NCBI GenBank assembly: GCA_025362075.1
Contig: JANYIL010000267.1
Span: forward strand, 1 to 39,933
DNA length: 39,933 bases
Direction: 5' to 3'
Source of the DNA: Chloracidobacterium sp.
GTDB taxonomy: Bacteria > Acidobacteriota > Blastocatellia > Pyrinomonadales > Pyrinomonadaceae
The notes beneath the pieces are model-generated. The model searched no databases, was not told the DNA's origin, and saw only the letters and a list, made by a program, of their open reading frames with translations. The position numbers and the translations under genes are program-made. Below, piece by piece: positions 1 through 8,009 of the stretch (positions within the stretch are counted from its first letter, which is position 1; every line of letters begins with the position of its first letter).

Positions 1-1
1 C

Positions 2-811
2 CTTAAATCAACGGGTTCCTTTTGGTTAAATCTTGGCGACACTTATAGCGCCAAAGGACTTCTTGGGATACCGTGGCGCGTCGCTTTCGAACTAACGGAT
101 AACCAAGGCTGGACACTACGAAACAGCGTTGTGTGGAATAAGTTAAAAGGCGGGATGGATAACAGCAAAGATCGTTTGGGGAATGTACACGAGCTTGTTT
201 TTCACTTCGTTAAGCAGCCTAACGGGTACTATTACAACGCCGATGCAATTCGCTCTCGGCCCGGTCAGTCAAAGGTCGTTAATGGTTCTATCGTCTCAGC
301 TACTGGAGTTTCGGGAGTTCGCTATAAGCGGCAAATCGAACTTTCGACCGCACTCTCAGACGATGAAAAGAAATATGCTTTTAGTTCACTCGATTTGATG
401 TTGTTCGACCTCGCCCAAGGAAAGATTTCGGATTTCCGTATGGTCATTCGCGGTCAACAACGCGCGACGCATTCAGATAGTGAGAAAGTCTCAGGTAGGG
501 CGAAAGAGCTGAGGGATAAAGGCTTCTACTTCCTGAAATATCATCCCAACGGAAGCAAGCCGAACGATGTTTGGGACATTATTCCGGAGGACACTCAGCG
601 TCGCGAAAGCCATTTTGCACCATATCCCATCGATTTATGCCGCATTCCGCTATTGGCAACTTGCCCGAAAGATGGCATCGTTCTTGATCCGTTTTGTGGA
701 ACTGGGACAACGCTAGTCGCGGCACGTGACGGTGGAAACAAGTCGATTGGAATCGATATATCCCGTCGGTATCTGGAACTCGCACAGGAACGCTCTTGGT
801 CATTGCTATGA
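2..811 (+). CDS. DNA methyltransferase, beta-class N4/N6 type (5' partial)
   Basis: The frame is open from the first bases of the window, so the start lies outside it; the ORF-track GTG at 131 is only an internal codon. The visible 269 residues contain the segment around 'GIPWRVAFEL' and 'LRNSVVWNK', typical of S-adenosylmethionine-dependent amino-methyltransferases. Near the C-terminus is the SAM-binding motif 'DPFCGTGTT' (F-x-G-x-G type). Since the SAM motif is C-terminal, the catalytic (D/S)PPY motif must lie upstream and is not visible, an order that fits the beta class. It overlaps the next gene by ATGA and is presumably the protective modification enzyme of a restriction-modification pair. 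N4-cytosine versus N6-adenine cannot be decided without the catalytic motif. Confidence 0.9.
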   Translation, partial: LKSTGSFWLNLGDTYSAKGLLGIPWRVAFELTDNQGWTLRNSVVWNKLKGGMDNSKDRLGNVHELVFHFVKQPNGYYYNADAIRSRPGQSKVVNGSIVSATGVSGVRYKRQIELSTALSDDEKKYAFSSLDLMLFDLAQGKISDFRMVIRGQQRATHSDSEKVSGRAKELRDKGFYFLKYHPNGSKPNDVWDIIPEDTQRRESHFAPYPIDLCRIPLLATCPKDGIVLDPFCGTGTTLVAARDGGNKSIGIDISRRYLELAQERSWSLL

Positions 812-1659
812 ATAAAGTAGTCGAATTGTTTGGCAACAATGCACGCAAGAAAGGGGCGAAGTGGCGCCGAATCGTTGCCGCCCAAGGCTGTCCTTTCCTC
901 GGCAAACGTTGCTACAAGGTCAGGAAATCTGACCCGACAACATCCATCGGCACTTGTACCGTCCTTTACGGCGCCAACGCCGCACCAATAATAATCTGCC
1001 CAGCGCGACTCATCGAGAGAGGTCAGATTTTCACGGACTGCCTTCATCTCCTAACTACGCACGAGCCTGGTAACGAGCTTCACGTCGTTTCCGAAGTTAC
1101 AATACCTGGTGGGAGCGTTGATTATTTCCTTGTGTCGGTGAAGCGCGGGAAAGTACGGGACTTCGTAGGAATCGAATTACAAACCTTGGACACGACGGGT
1201 ACGGTTTGGCCTGAAAGGCAACGATTACTCAAGGACCTTCGTGTTCCTAGAATTGATAACGCAGAAGAAGGAACCAAAACTTTTGGAATGAATTGGAAGA
1301 TGACGGCTAAAACAATTCTGGTTCAAATGCATCATAAAGTTCAGACGTTTGAACATATAAATAAGAAGCTCGTGCTCATCGTCCAAGACAATTTATTAAA
1401 CTATATGACCAGAGAGTTCCGGTTCGATCATTTAAGCAATCCAGTCGTCATTGGTGATCCAATGCATTTGCATTCATATTCGATGACTTGCGACGCTGAT
1501 GGCGAGTACAGTCTTTCGCTTGCATCGCGATTAAGCACCGATGTCGAGGGAATCGCGTCTTGTCTGGGTTTACAAGCCGAGGCCCGCGTCGAGCTTGTGG
1601 AGATAATTACTCGGTTGGAGTCCAAAATCTCGCCTGCAACTCGTTTTCGACCGGTGTGA
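808..1659 (+). CDS. NotI-like type II restriction endonuclease
   Basis: About 283 aa. The chosen ATG at 808 forms an ATGA overlap with the methyltransferase stop; the ORF track began at an upstream TTG (796). The N-terminus has four cysteines, C28, C35, C50 and C64 (C-x6-C-x14-C-x13-C, in 'CPFLGKRC...GTC...IIIC'), matching the Cys4 metal site known in the NotI family. A PD-(D/E)xK-like core follows, with D105 in 'GGSVDYF' and E123-L-Q125 in 'GIELQTLD', an E-x-Q variant as expected for NotI/BglII-type sites. The partner gene overlaps directly upstream. Family assignment rests on motif recognition; the recognition sequence cannot be read from the protein. Confidence 0.78.
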   Translation: MNKVVELFGNNARKKGAKWRRIVAAQGCPFLGKRCYKVRKSDPTTSIGTCTVLYGANAAPIIICPARLIERGQIFTDCLHLLTTHEPGNELHVVSEVTIPGGSVDYFLVSVKRGKVRDFVGIELQTLDTTGTVWPERQRLLKDLRVPRIDNAEEGTKTFGMNWKMTAKTILVQMHHKVQTFEHINKKLVLIVQDNLLNYMTREFRFDHLSNPVVIGDPMHLHSYSMTCDADGEYSLSLASRLSTDVEGIASCLGLQAEARVELVEIITRLESKISPATRFRPV

Positions 1660-1935
1660 AACTTTAACTAGTCTTATGACATACGTTCGACCTTCATTTC
1701 GGCATCCGGCATTGCCTAAGAACGCGTCGGTGCTACACGATCGATTATTCGAGGGCTCGCTTTCGACTCTATGCTCCGATAGAACTCTTCCGGCTCCGCC
1801 GCTCGATGTGCGAAACGGCTCTGCCTCCGGCTCTGCCTTTCCGAGCGTTAGAAAAATGATCTGCGGCTCCGCCCCCCGCTTCCGGCAGTAAGTGAGGTTA
1901 CGCGGGAAACGGCGGCACAGCCGCGATGAAGAAGT
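1660..1935. other. Convergent intergenic gap with CTCCGGCTCTGCC-type repeats
   Basis: This gap separates the endonuclease from the convergent Ca2+ ATPase. It carries short imperfect direct repeats of 'ccggctctgcc' (about 1799-1875) and a small GC hairpin (GCGGC-ACA-GCCGC, 1912-1924). The 71-codon ORF at 1676-1891 has low-complexity Ser/Pro/Arg composition and no ribosome site that I can see, so I do not call it a gene. Confidence 0.4.
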
Positions 1936-4665
1936 TTAAACGCCGGGTTTACGCCGGGCAAAGATTTTTGTTATCTCGACGATAACGACAGGAATAATCA
2001 CCGCAAGCAAAATCACTATAAAATCAGCATTTGCCGGCGGAACGGTGTCTAACACTCGCGCCAGCGGCGGGAAATAAAGGGCGAGCAGTTGTAAAGCAAT
2101 GACGATGAGCGATGCGATGAAAATATATGGATTACGGAAAAAGCCCTCGAATGCCGAACGTGTTCGTGAACGGCAGTTATAAAGATGTCCGAGCTGTACG
2201 CCGACGACGGACAACAGCGTAACGGTGCGGGCGTGCGCTCCTTCGCCGTAAGTCTGCAAAGCCCAGAAATAAGCGGCAAGCGTTATGGCGGCGAGCATCG
2301 TCCCCTGCCAGGAGATTAAGAATAAAAAAGGCGCTGACAATAATCCTTCCTGTTGTTGCGGGCGGCGACTCATCGTTTCCGGCGATGGCGGCTCGACGGC
2401 AAGCGAGAGAGCCGGAAAAATATCGGTGACCAGATTTACCCAGAGAATTTGCAATGGAAGCAGCGGCAACGGAAATCCGGCGGCAATGGGAATGAAAATA
2501 ACAATAATCTCGCCGAGATTGCTCGAAAACATCAAATGAACAAATTTAGTAATGTTGGCATAAATCGAGCGTCCACCTTCGACGGCTTTGACGATTGTCG
2601 AAAAATTATCGTCCGTCAGGACAATATCGGCGGCTTCTTTTGCTACCTCTGTTCCGCGCATTCCCATTGCAATTCCTATGTCGGCGCGTTTTAGGGCTGG
2701 AGCGTCATTTACTCCGTCGCCCGTCACCGCGACGATTTCACCGGCTTGCTGCAAAGCCTCGACGATGCGGAGTTTGTCTTCGGGCGTAACGCGGGCGAAA
2801 ACGTGGGCTTCACGCGCCATTTGAGCGATCTTTTCGCTGTCAGAGTCTGCCAGATCGTCGGAATGCAGTGCAAAAATATCGGCGCCTTCACTTAAATGAA
2901 GTTCTTGAGCGATGGCGCGGGCTGTATTTATCTGGTCGCCTGTCAGCATTACGACGCGAATCCCGGCTTGCTGAGCTTCGCGGACGGCTTCGACAACGCC
3001 TTCGCGCAGCGGGTCGATCATCCCCGTAAAGCCTAAAAAAATGTAGCCGTTCTTCGTTTCGTCATTTGAATTGAAATCAAAATCGCCTTTTAATGGCTTT
3101 TCGGCAAAAGCCAGAACGCGTAGCGCACGGCTCGCCATTGCTTCGTTAATTTTTAAGAAATCGCGGCGTGCTTCTTCATCGAGGACGCTGATTTTCCCGT
3201 CTCGGGCGACATAGTTACTGCAAGCATCGAGCAACACGCCGGGAGCGCCTTTCATCGCCGCAAATTGTTTTTCATCTTCTCCTTCTAAAACGGTTACCAT
3301 CCGTTTAGTGGCGGCATCGAAAGGATGCTCGAAGAGTTTCTTATAAAGTGAGCGTTCGGTTTGGGCGTTTAATCCAAATTTATGAGCGGCCACGAGCAGA
3401 GAGGTTTCAGTCGGGTCGCCGATGGCTTGTTTTCCATCGGCGCTGCTTGGGTCAAACGAAGCCTCGTTACACAAGACACTGACGCGCAAAAGCCGCTGAA
3501 GATTTTCATCCGCCAGATTTGTTTTAGTGTGTGCGGAAACTTGAATAACCTCCCCGTTTGCCAGTTGATATTCTTGCACGGTCATCCGGTTTTCGGTCAG
3601 CGTTCCGGTTTTGTCCGTGCAAATAACCGTCGTGCTGCCGAGCGTTTCGACCGCCGAAAGTTTTCGGACAATCGCGTTGCGGCGAGCCATCCGCAAAACG
3701 CCGAGAGCTAAGATCAGAGTTGTCACGGCGGGAAGTCCCTCCGGAACTGCCGCCACCGCTAAACTGACTGAAACTTCTAGCATCAGCCACCACTCATCGC
3801 CGCGTAGCAAACCCGCCAGCATCACGGCGGCAGCTACGCCCAAAACGATATAAACGAGCTTTTTGCCCAACTCCTGCAACTTTTTCTCAAGCGGCGTTTG
3901 TTCAGACTTTGTTTGATTGATTAACTGTCCGATACGACCGATCTCGGTCTGCTTCCCAGTTGCTGTTACTACGGCAACGGCGCGGCCTCTAACAATATTT
4001 GTTCCCAGAAACAGTATCGAAGGTCGTTCGGCGAGCGGCGCGGAAATTTTGCTTACAGTGACTGATTTTTCGACTGGCACGCTTTCGCCCGTCAAGGTGG
4101 ATTCATCGGCACTTAAATTGATCGCTTCGATTAAGAGTGAATCCGCCGGAACGCGATCGCCCGCAGTCAAAATGATAATGTCGCCGGAGACAAGGTCGGA
4201 TGCCTCGATGACTTGTTCGCGTCCATTGCGCCGCACACGAGCATTGATATGCGTCGCCTTACGCAAAGCATATAGTGCACGTCCGGCTTGCCATTCGATG
4301 GCAAATCCAATCAGCGCGTTGAGAATCAGCACCGCCAAGATCGCCGCAGCTTCGACCTGACTTTCTGTGAACCACGCGACCACAGCCGCAAACGCCAACA
4401 GCCACACCACAATACTAGTAAATTGTCCGAGGAGAATCCTCAACGGACCTCGCCCGACAGCGGTTTCCAGCGTGTTTGTTCCGTCGCGGAGCAGCCGTGT
4501 TCCAGCGTCTTCGTTTGATAAGCCCTTTGAAACCTCAACATTTAGCAAACTCGTAATCTGTTCTGACGAATAAGCATGTGGCGCAAGCAAGAGTTGGAAA
4601 CTCTCGTTCGCTGAGGGCGGCCGGTTAAACCTTTCACTAGCGTTTTTAGCAGTTTTTGTTGACAT
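1936..4665 (-). CDS. Ca2+-type cation-translocating P-type ATPase (P2A)
   Basis: About 909 aa from ATG 4665; a TTG at 4686 is an alternative start. An N-terminal cation-ATPase domain precedes the actuator 'LTGES', the phosphorylation motif 'CTDKTGTLT' (Asp351 from the ATG) and the hinge 'TGDGVNDAPAL'. The ion ligands match SERCA: 'PEGLP' in M4, 'NLGE' in M5 and 'NLVTD' in M6 keep the Glu, Asn/Glu and Asn/Thr/Asp positions that bind Ca2+. It is therefore most likely an inner-membrane Ca2+ (or Mn2+) exporter, comparable to CtpF/PMR1-type pumps. It is transcribed away from the FMN-protein gene, and a sigma-54-like promoter lies about 60 bp upstream. Exact ion selectivity is inferred. Confidence 0.93.
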   Translation of the reverse strand: MSTKTAKNASERFNRPPSANESFQLLLAPHAYSSEQITSLLNVEVSKGLSNEDAGTRLLRDGTNTLETAVGRGPLRILLGQFTSIVVWLLAFAAVVAWFTESQVEAAAILAVLILNALIGFAIEWQAGRALYALRKATHINARVRRNGREQVIEASDLVSGDIIILTAGDRVPADSLLIEAINLSADESTLTGESVPVEKSVTVSKISAPLAERPSILFLGTNIVRGRAVAVVTATGKQTEIGRIGQLINQTKSEQTPLEKKLQELGKKLVYIVLGVAAAVMLAGLLRGDEWWLMLEVSVSLAVAAVPEGLPAVTTLILALGVLRMARRNAIVRKLSAVETLGSTTVICTDKTGTLTENRMTVQEYQLANGEVIQVSAHTKTNLADENLQRLLRVSVLCNEASFDPSSADGKQAIGDPTETSLLVAAHKFGLNAQTERSLYKKLFEHPFDAATKRMVTVLEGEDEKQFAAMKGAPGVLLDACSNYVARDGKISVLDEEARRDFLKINEAMASRALRVLAFAEKPLKGDFDFNSNDETKNGYIFLGFTGMIDPLREGVVEAVREAQQAGIRVVMLTGDQINTARAIAQELHLSEGADIFALHSDDLADSDSEKIAQMAREAHVFARVTPEDKLRIVEALQQAGEIVAVTGDGVNDAPALKRADIGIAMGMRGTEVAKEAADIVLTDDNFSTIVKAVEGGRSIYANITKFVHLMFSSNLGEIIVIFIPIAAGFPLPLLPLQILWVNLVTDIFPALSLAVEPPSPETMSRRPQQQEGLLSAPFLFLISWQGTMLAAITLAAYFWALQTYGEGAHARTVTLLSVVGVQLGHLYNCRSRTRSAFEGFFRNPYIFIASLIVIALQLLALYFPPLARVLDTVPPANADFIVILLAVIIPVVIVEITKIFARRKPGV

Positions 4666-4725
4666 TTTAGATGAGTGTTCGAGCAAGGATCTCAGGGTTT
4701 AAAGTCTCGTAATCAAAAATTAATA

Positions 4726-4740
4726 GGCACAATTCGTGCC
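4726..4740 (-). promoter_or_regulatory. Candidate sigma-54 promoter for the Ca2+ ATPase
   Basis: On the minus strand the sequence reads GGCACGAATTGTGCC, with a C before it. This gives GG-N10-GC spacing and 9 of 12 matches to TGGCACG-N4-TTGCA. The predicted start site is near 4715, about 50 nt before the ATG at 4665. The element is also palindromic, so an operator role is an alternative. Confidence 0.55.
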
Positions 4741-4812
4741 GAATCAAATTTATAGAGACAGGACGATTCTATATCAATTCCTATAACCCTTATTCACGAA
4801 ATAATTTTGCAG

Positions 4813-4851
4813 CCGCGAAAAATTACGCGGGCTTCGAGAATTTTTTCACAC
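4813..4851. promoter_or_regulatory. Candidate activator-binding dyads between divergent sigma-54 promoters
   Basis: CCGCGAAAAATTACGCGG (4813-4830) is an imperfect dyad sharing a GCGAAA..TT.CGC core with the dyad at 9072-9089. GAATTTTTTCACAC (4838-4851) matches the right part of that dyad at 12 of 14 positions. They lie about 53-90 bp upstream of the two flanking sigma-54-like promoters, a usual distance for enhancer-binding proteins. The rest of the 4666-5014 gap is AT-rich with no gene. Confidence 0.35.
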
Positions 4852-4902
4852 CTTGCCGTCTGTCGCAGTGGTTAAGCCTGAATAAATAAAGAAAATGGAG
4901 AA

Positions 4903-4918
4903 TGGAACACGGGTTGCC
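4903..4918 (+). promoter_or_regulatory. Candidate sigma-54 promoter for the FMN-barrel gene
   Basis: TGGAACACGGGTTGCC has GG-N10-GC spacing and 9 of 12 matches to the -24/-12 consensus. The predicted start is near 4928, about 85 nt before the ATG at 5015. Confidence 0.6.
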
Positions 4919-5014
4919 TTTAAGTAATATCAGTATGTCTTTGGACGAAATCAAAAGTGTTTAACCGGGAACTAAAATTGTCCTAAGATGGAATAGTTTC
5001 GGGGAGATTTGTTT

Positions 5015-5467
5015 ATGTTTATCAAGGAATTGACAACCGAGGAGTGTTTCGAGGTTCTAACTGCAAAACGGATCGGCAGACTTGCTTGTACCCGTGAAAA
5101 CCAGCCGTATATCGTACCGTTTCATTTTGTCGTTGACGGCGGCAAATGCTTTTACGCCTTTTCGATGCTAGGAAAAAAAATTGAATGGATGCGGGCGAAT
5201 CCGCTGGTTTGCGTCGAAGTGGACGAAATCAAAAATCAATTTGAGTGGACGAGCCTGGTTGTATTCGGACGCTACCAGGAATTGACGGATGCGTCGGAAT
5301 TTGAAACCGAGCGAAACCGGGCTTATGAACTACTTTCGAGCCACGCATTGTGGTGGCAGCCGGCGTATGTTACCGGAGCGCACCTCCCTCCGGCGACGGA
5401 TGACAAACCGATCTATTTCCGCATTTTTATTGACAAAATTACCGGGCGGTGCGCTTTTTCTGATTAA
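5015..5467 (+). CDS. Pyridoxamine 5'-phosphate oxidase-like FMN-binding split-barrel protein
   Basis: About 150 aa from ATG 5015, placed 8 nt after GGGGAG; the TTG at 5009 used by the ORF track is too close to that site. The N-terminal stretch around 'RIGRLACTRENQPYIVPF' and the following 'WMRANPLVCVEV' are typical of the PPOX / nitroimidazole-resistance-like split barrel, which binds flavin (FMN or F420) and reduces small substrates. It appears to be a single cytoplasmic domain with no membrane segment. It sits divergent from the Ca2+ ATPase behind its own sigma-54-like promoter. Proteins of this family are frequent in anaerobic or hypoxic stress sets. The actual substrate is unknown. Confidence 0.85.
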   Translation: MFIKELTTEECFEVLTAKRIGRLACTRENQPYIVPFHFVVDGGKCFYAFSMLGKKIEWMRANPLVCVEVDEIKNQFEWTSLVVFGRYQELTDASEFETERNRAYELLSSHALWWQPAYVTGAHLPPATDDKPIYFRIFIDKITGRCAFSD

Positions 5468-5601
5468 CCGTCATTTGAATCGAGCGAGGGAAAAATTGTG
5501 CCGGAATCCAGACAAAAATGGTTTTGAAGTTTTTGGAAGTCTTGAAATCCGGGCAGCATTAATATTAAACAATGAAAAGGCGGACAAATTCTCATCAAAC
5601 G

Positions 5602-5783
5602 ATGAAAGCGTGGGTGCTGGAAAAAACCGTGTCAGATGGCGCCATTCACTCCGTTTGACTGAAGTTCCAATTCCGGTTCCTTTGCCGGATGAAATTCTCG
5701 TACAGATTACGGCCTGGGTAATTTACTGAACAGATTTGCACGGGCTGCCGAACGAAGACTTGAACAGAACGGGCGTAGCTTAA
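5602..5783 (+). pseudogene. Remnant of zinc-type alcohol dehydrogenase (N-terminus only)
   Basis: An ATG at 5602 opens 'MKAWVLEKTVSDGAIHSV' and then meets TGA. A shift of one base resumes as 'LRLTEVPIPVPLPDEILVQI', the usual N-terminus of AdhP-like zinc alcohol dehydrogenases. The segment that should read ACGVCRTDLH is AWVIY-stop-TDLH, so the catalytic-zinc cysteine is lost and a stop (5727-5729) has appeared. Homology fades after the next stop at 5781, and the remaining ~300 codons are absent. It shows one frameshift, at least one nonsense change and a large 3' deletion. I see nothing coding in the rest of the 5468-5876 gap. Confidence 0.75.
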
Positions 5784-5876
5784 CTACTTTTTAACTTTAT
5801 CAGAACATCTAAGATTAAATTTGGTTAAAATTTGCGTGACCGTCAAAGTTGCATAGTTTTCGGGTGAGAAAAAATA

Positions 5877-6350
5877 ATGGGCAAGGAAATCGAAAAGAAG
5901 TTTTTGCTGCGCCGTCTTCCAACTGGAATTGCGAATGGAGTAAAAATTCTGCAAGGCTACTTGAGGGTCGGCGACCCGGAAATGCGCGTGCGGGCAAAAG
6001 GCGACCAGTTTTTTCTGACCCGAAAAAGCGGTGAAGGTTTCGTTCGCAGCGAGGAGGAATATGCAATTTCAAAGGAGATTTTCCAAATTCTGTGGTCGCT
6101 GACGGTAAACGCCAGAATCGAAAAAACGCGCTACGAAATCAACGGCGCGGACGGACTTTTGTGGGAAATCGACGAGTTTGATGCGGCGTCAGGCGAAAAA
6201 CTGTTTCTCGCCGAAGTAGAATTGCTGGACGTATCAATCGTGCTTGAGATTCCGCCCGAGATTGCCAAAGTCATTGAAAAAGATATAACTACTGATGAAA
6301 TGTATAAAAATAAGAACCTGGCGATTAACGGAACATTGATAAGACAGTAA
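5877..6350 (+). CDS. CYTH domain protein (triphosphate tunnel metalloenzyme family)
   Basis: 157 aa from ATG 5877, with GGTGAG about 9 nt upstream. The N-terminal 'EIEKKF' (E4, E6, K8) is the signature ExExK motif of CYTH enzymes, which bind triphosphates and divalent metal inside a beta-tunnel. Alternating charged strands such as 'RVRAKGDQFFLTRKSG' and 'TRYEI...WEIDEF' fit the fold. Family members include inorganic triphosphatases, thiamine triphosphatases and adenylate cyclases; this short stand-alone form most resembles the inorganic triphosphatase/uncharacterised group. The CHAD gene follows 21 nt downstream, a common pairing linked to polyphosphate metabolism, so the two are probably co-transcribed. 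Confidence 0.85.
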   Translation: MGKEIEKKFLLRRLPTGIANGVKILQGYLRVGDPEMRVRAKGDQFFLTRKSGEGFVRSEEEYAISKEIFQILWSLTVNARIEKTRYEINGADGLLWEIDEFDAASGEKLFLAEVELLDVSIVLEIPPEIAKVIEKDITTDEMYKNKNLAINGTLIRQ

Positions 6351-6371
6351 GGATTGTTTCGATTTAAAACT

Positions 6372-7319
6372 ATGGTAAAAGCAAAAGAAATAACCGGACT
6401 TGACTGCGCAGCGGACGCCCTTCTTTGGGCGGCGGACGTTCTTCGTGCGAGTTTCGGTGAAGTGCTGGCTTTGCGTGGCGCGGCGCTTGATTTCTCGGAC
6501 ATTGAAGGCGTTCATGCGATGCGTGTGGCGACCAGACGGCTCCGCAGTGCACTGCGCGATTTTACGCCGTTGATGGTTCGGCGTCCGCCAAAACGGGTAA
6601 GAAAAGAATTAAAACAGCTTGCCGACACGCTCGGCACGGTCCGCGACCAGGATGTGGCGATTGTCGCACTCGAAGCGCTGCAAAAGGAAGCGGAAGACGA
6701 ACCGATTAAGGAAGGCATCGGACGATTGCTAGCAAAAATGAATGATTCGCGCGATGCTGCCCGACGGGATTTGAAGAAAGCTCTAGCTGTCGAAATTCTT
6801 AACGATTTGCAAACGCTATTTACGACTGCTATTGGTAAATTGAAGGGCCGGAAAAAATTGAAACGAGTAATCACCTTCAACGAAGCCGGACGAGAGGTAG
6901 TCGCCGACGGTTCGCGGGATTTGCTTGAATTGGGCGCGAGTCTTTACGAGCCTTTTAATATCGAGGGACTGCACGAGATGCGTATCGCCGCAAAACGTCT
7001 TCGTTACGCGGTCGAACTTTTTACGGCTTGCTGGGGCGCGTCTATAGCTCCGTATGCTGAAGAAATCGCCGCGATGCAGGGTTTTTTGGGTAAGGTTCAC
7101 GACTGCGACACTTGGATTGAAGGTTTAGGCAAGCGTCTGCGACTCGGAACCCAGAAAAGCGGCGCGACGAACGAAAGCGATTATCAAACCGCCGTCTGGC
7201 TCTTATCCGAATTCGTCAAAAAGCGAAGCAAAGAATACCGCTCGGCGCTCAAACTCTGGAGCGAATGGCAGTCAAACGATTTTGCCGAAAGAATGCGGGC
7301 GATAGTTGAAACTTCATAA
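6372..7319 (+). CDS. CHAD domain protein (polyphosphate-associated)
   Basis: About 315 aa from ATG 6372. TTG 6354 is an alternative, but it directly abuts the AAGGA and would be too close. Two half-repeats carry the conserved histidine helices, 'VHAMRVATRRLR' near residue 48 and 'LHEMRIAAKRLRYA' in the second half, the hallmark of CHAD (conserved histidine alpha-helical domain). CHAD domains bind inorganic polyphosphate through their basic residues and often accompany CYTH triphosphatases. There is no signal peptide or membrane segment. It follows the CYTH gene and precedes a universal stress protein, suggesting a phosphate-storage or stress role. Confidence 0.9.
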   Translation: MVKAKEITGLDCAADALLWAADVLRASFGEVLALRGAALDFSDIEGVHAMRVATRRLRSALRDFTPLMVRRPPKRVRKELKQLADTLGTVRDQDVAIVALEALQKEAEDEPIKEGIGRLLAKMNDSRDAARRDLKKALAVEILNDLQTLFTTAIGKLKGRKKLKRVITFNEAGREVVADGSRDLLELGASLYEPFNIEGLHEMRIAAKRLRYAVELFTACWGASIAPYAEEIAAMQGFLGKVHDCDTWIEGLGKRLRLGTQKSGATNESDYQTAVWLLSEFVKKRSKEYRSALKLWSEWQSNDFAERMRAIVETS

Positions 7320-7385
7320 GGCGCAAGCAAATCGCTTCAACCGACTCTTTCTTTAACAGAGGAAGATGTGGTCATAGGAGGAATG

Positions 7386-7865
7386 ATGAAAATTTTACTT
7401 TCCCTGGATGGCTCGGATTTCAGCAAGGCGGCGATTGATTTTTGCCGAAACATTGTTGCCGACCCCAAAAATACTAGTCTTAAAATCATTTCAACGGTCG
7501 GGCGTCCAATGCCGATTGACGTTGAGCCGGCCGCGTTTTCGGCGGAATACTACACCGAGATGGAGAGATCTTTGTGTAAACAGGGACAAAAAATCATCGA
7601 GCAAGCCGAAACGGAGGTTCGTTCGTTGTTTCCGGGCGGTTTGCTTGATTTAACGGCGGAAGTAATTACCGGTTTGCCGCAGTGGGTCATTGTCGAAACG
7701 GCGCGAGAATGGGGCGCGGATTTGATCGTCGTCGGCTCGCACGGTTATGGTTTTTGGTCGCGAGCACTGCTCGGTTCGGTTTCGAACTCGGTGATGCATC
7801 ACGCTCCGTGCTCGGTGCTGGTGGTTAGAACACATAAAGAAGATAAGGGAATTAACAACCAGTAA
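7386..7865 (+). CDS. Universal stress protein (single UspA domain)
   Basis: 159 aa from ATG 7386, four bases after AGGAGG; ATG 7383 and GTG 7368 are upstream alternatives. The N-terminal 'MKILLSLDGSDFS' and C-terminal 'VGSHGYG...LLGSVSNSV' form the ATP-binding G-x2-G-x9-G-S signature of the UspA fold. Such proteins bind ATP and promote survival in growth arrest, hypoxia or energy stress. It lies 66 nt after the CHAD gene and probably ends that operon. It faces the tandem USP gene across a 144-bp convergent gap. Confidence 0.94.
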   Translation: MKILLSLDGSDFSKAAIDFCRNIVADPKNTSLKIISTVGRPMPIDVEPAAFSAEYYTEMERSLCKQGQKIIEQAETEVRSLFPGGLLDLTAEVITGLPQWVIVETAREWGADLIVVGSHGYGFWSRALLGSVSNSVMHHAPCSVLVVRTHKEDKGINNQ

Positions 7866-7900
7866 CAAAAACTTTTAAGACAAAGATAGTAATTTCAAGC

Positions 7901-7916
7901 ACCGGCATCGGCCGGT
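7901..7916. terminator. Short hairpin between convergent genes
   Basis: ACCGGC-ATCG-GCCGGT is a perfect 6-bp stem in the gap between two convergent USP genes. It lacks a clear T-run, so a bidirectional terminator role is only possible. Confidence 0.3.
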
Positions 7917-8009
7917 TAATTACGGCTGAAAGCCCTTCACAAACGCTTGGATCAGAATATCAACTACGGTCGTTCGGCCGAGTTTGTTTGCCGAAGCAAC
8001 GGCCTCCGG

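Noticed and set aside
1676-1891. 71-aa ORF in the gap after the endonuclease
   Set aside because: Low-complexity repeats, no ribosome site and no recognisable family.
1660-1935. Integron attC or phage attachment site
   Set aside because: GTTAGA occurs, but the paired core sites and an integrase are not present.
4726-4740. GGCACAATTCGTGCC read as a plus-strand sigma-54 promoter
   Set aside because: The palindrome allows both readings, but the plus-strand one is over 270 bp from the next gene, and the site at 4903 fits that gene better.
5824-5840. TTGGTTAAAATTTGCG upstream of the CYTH gene as a sigma-54 site
   Set aside because: The GG-GC spacing is 9 instead of 10 bases, and the -24 box is poor.
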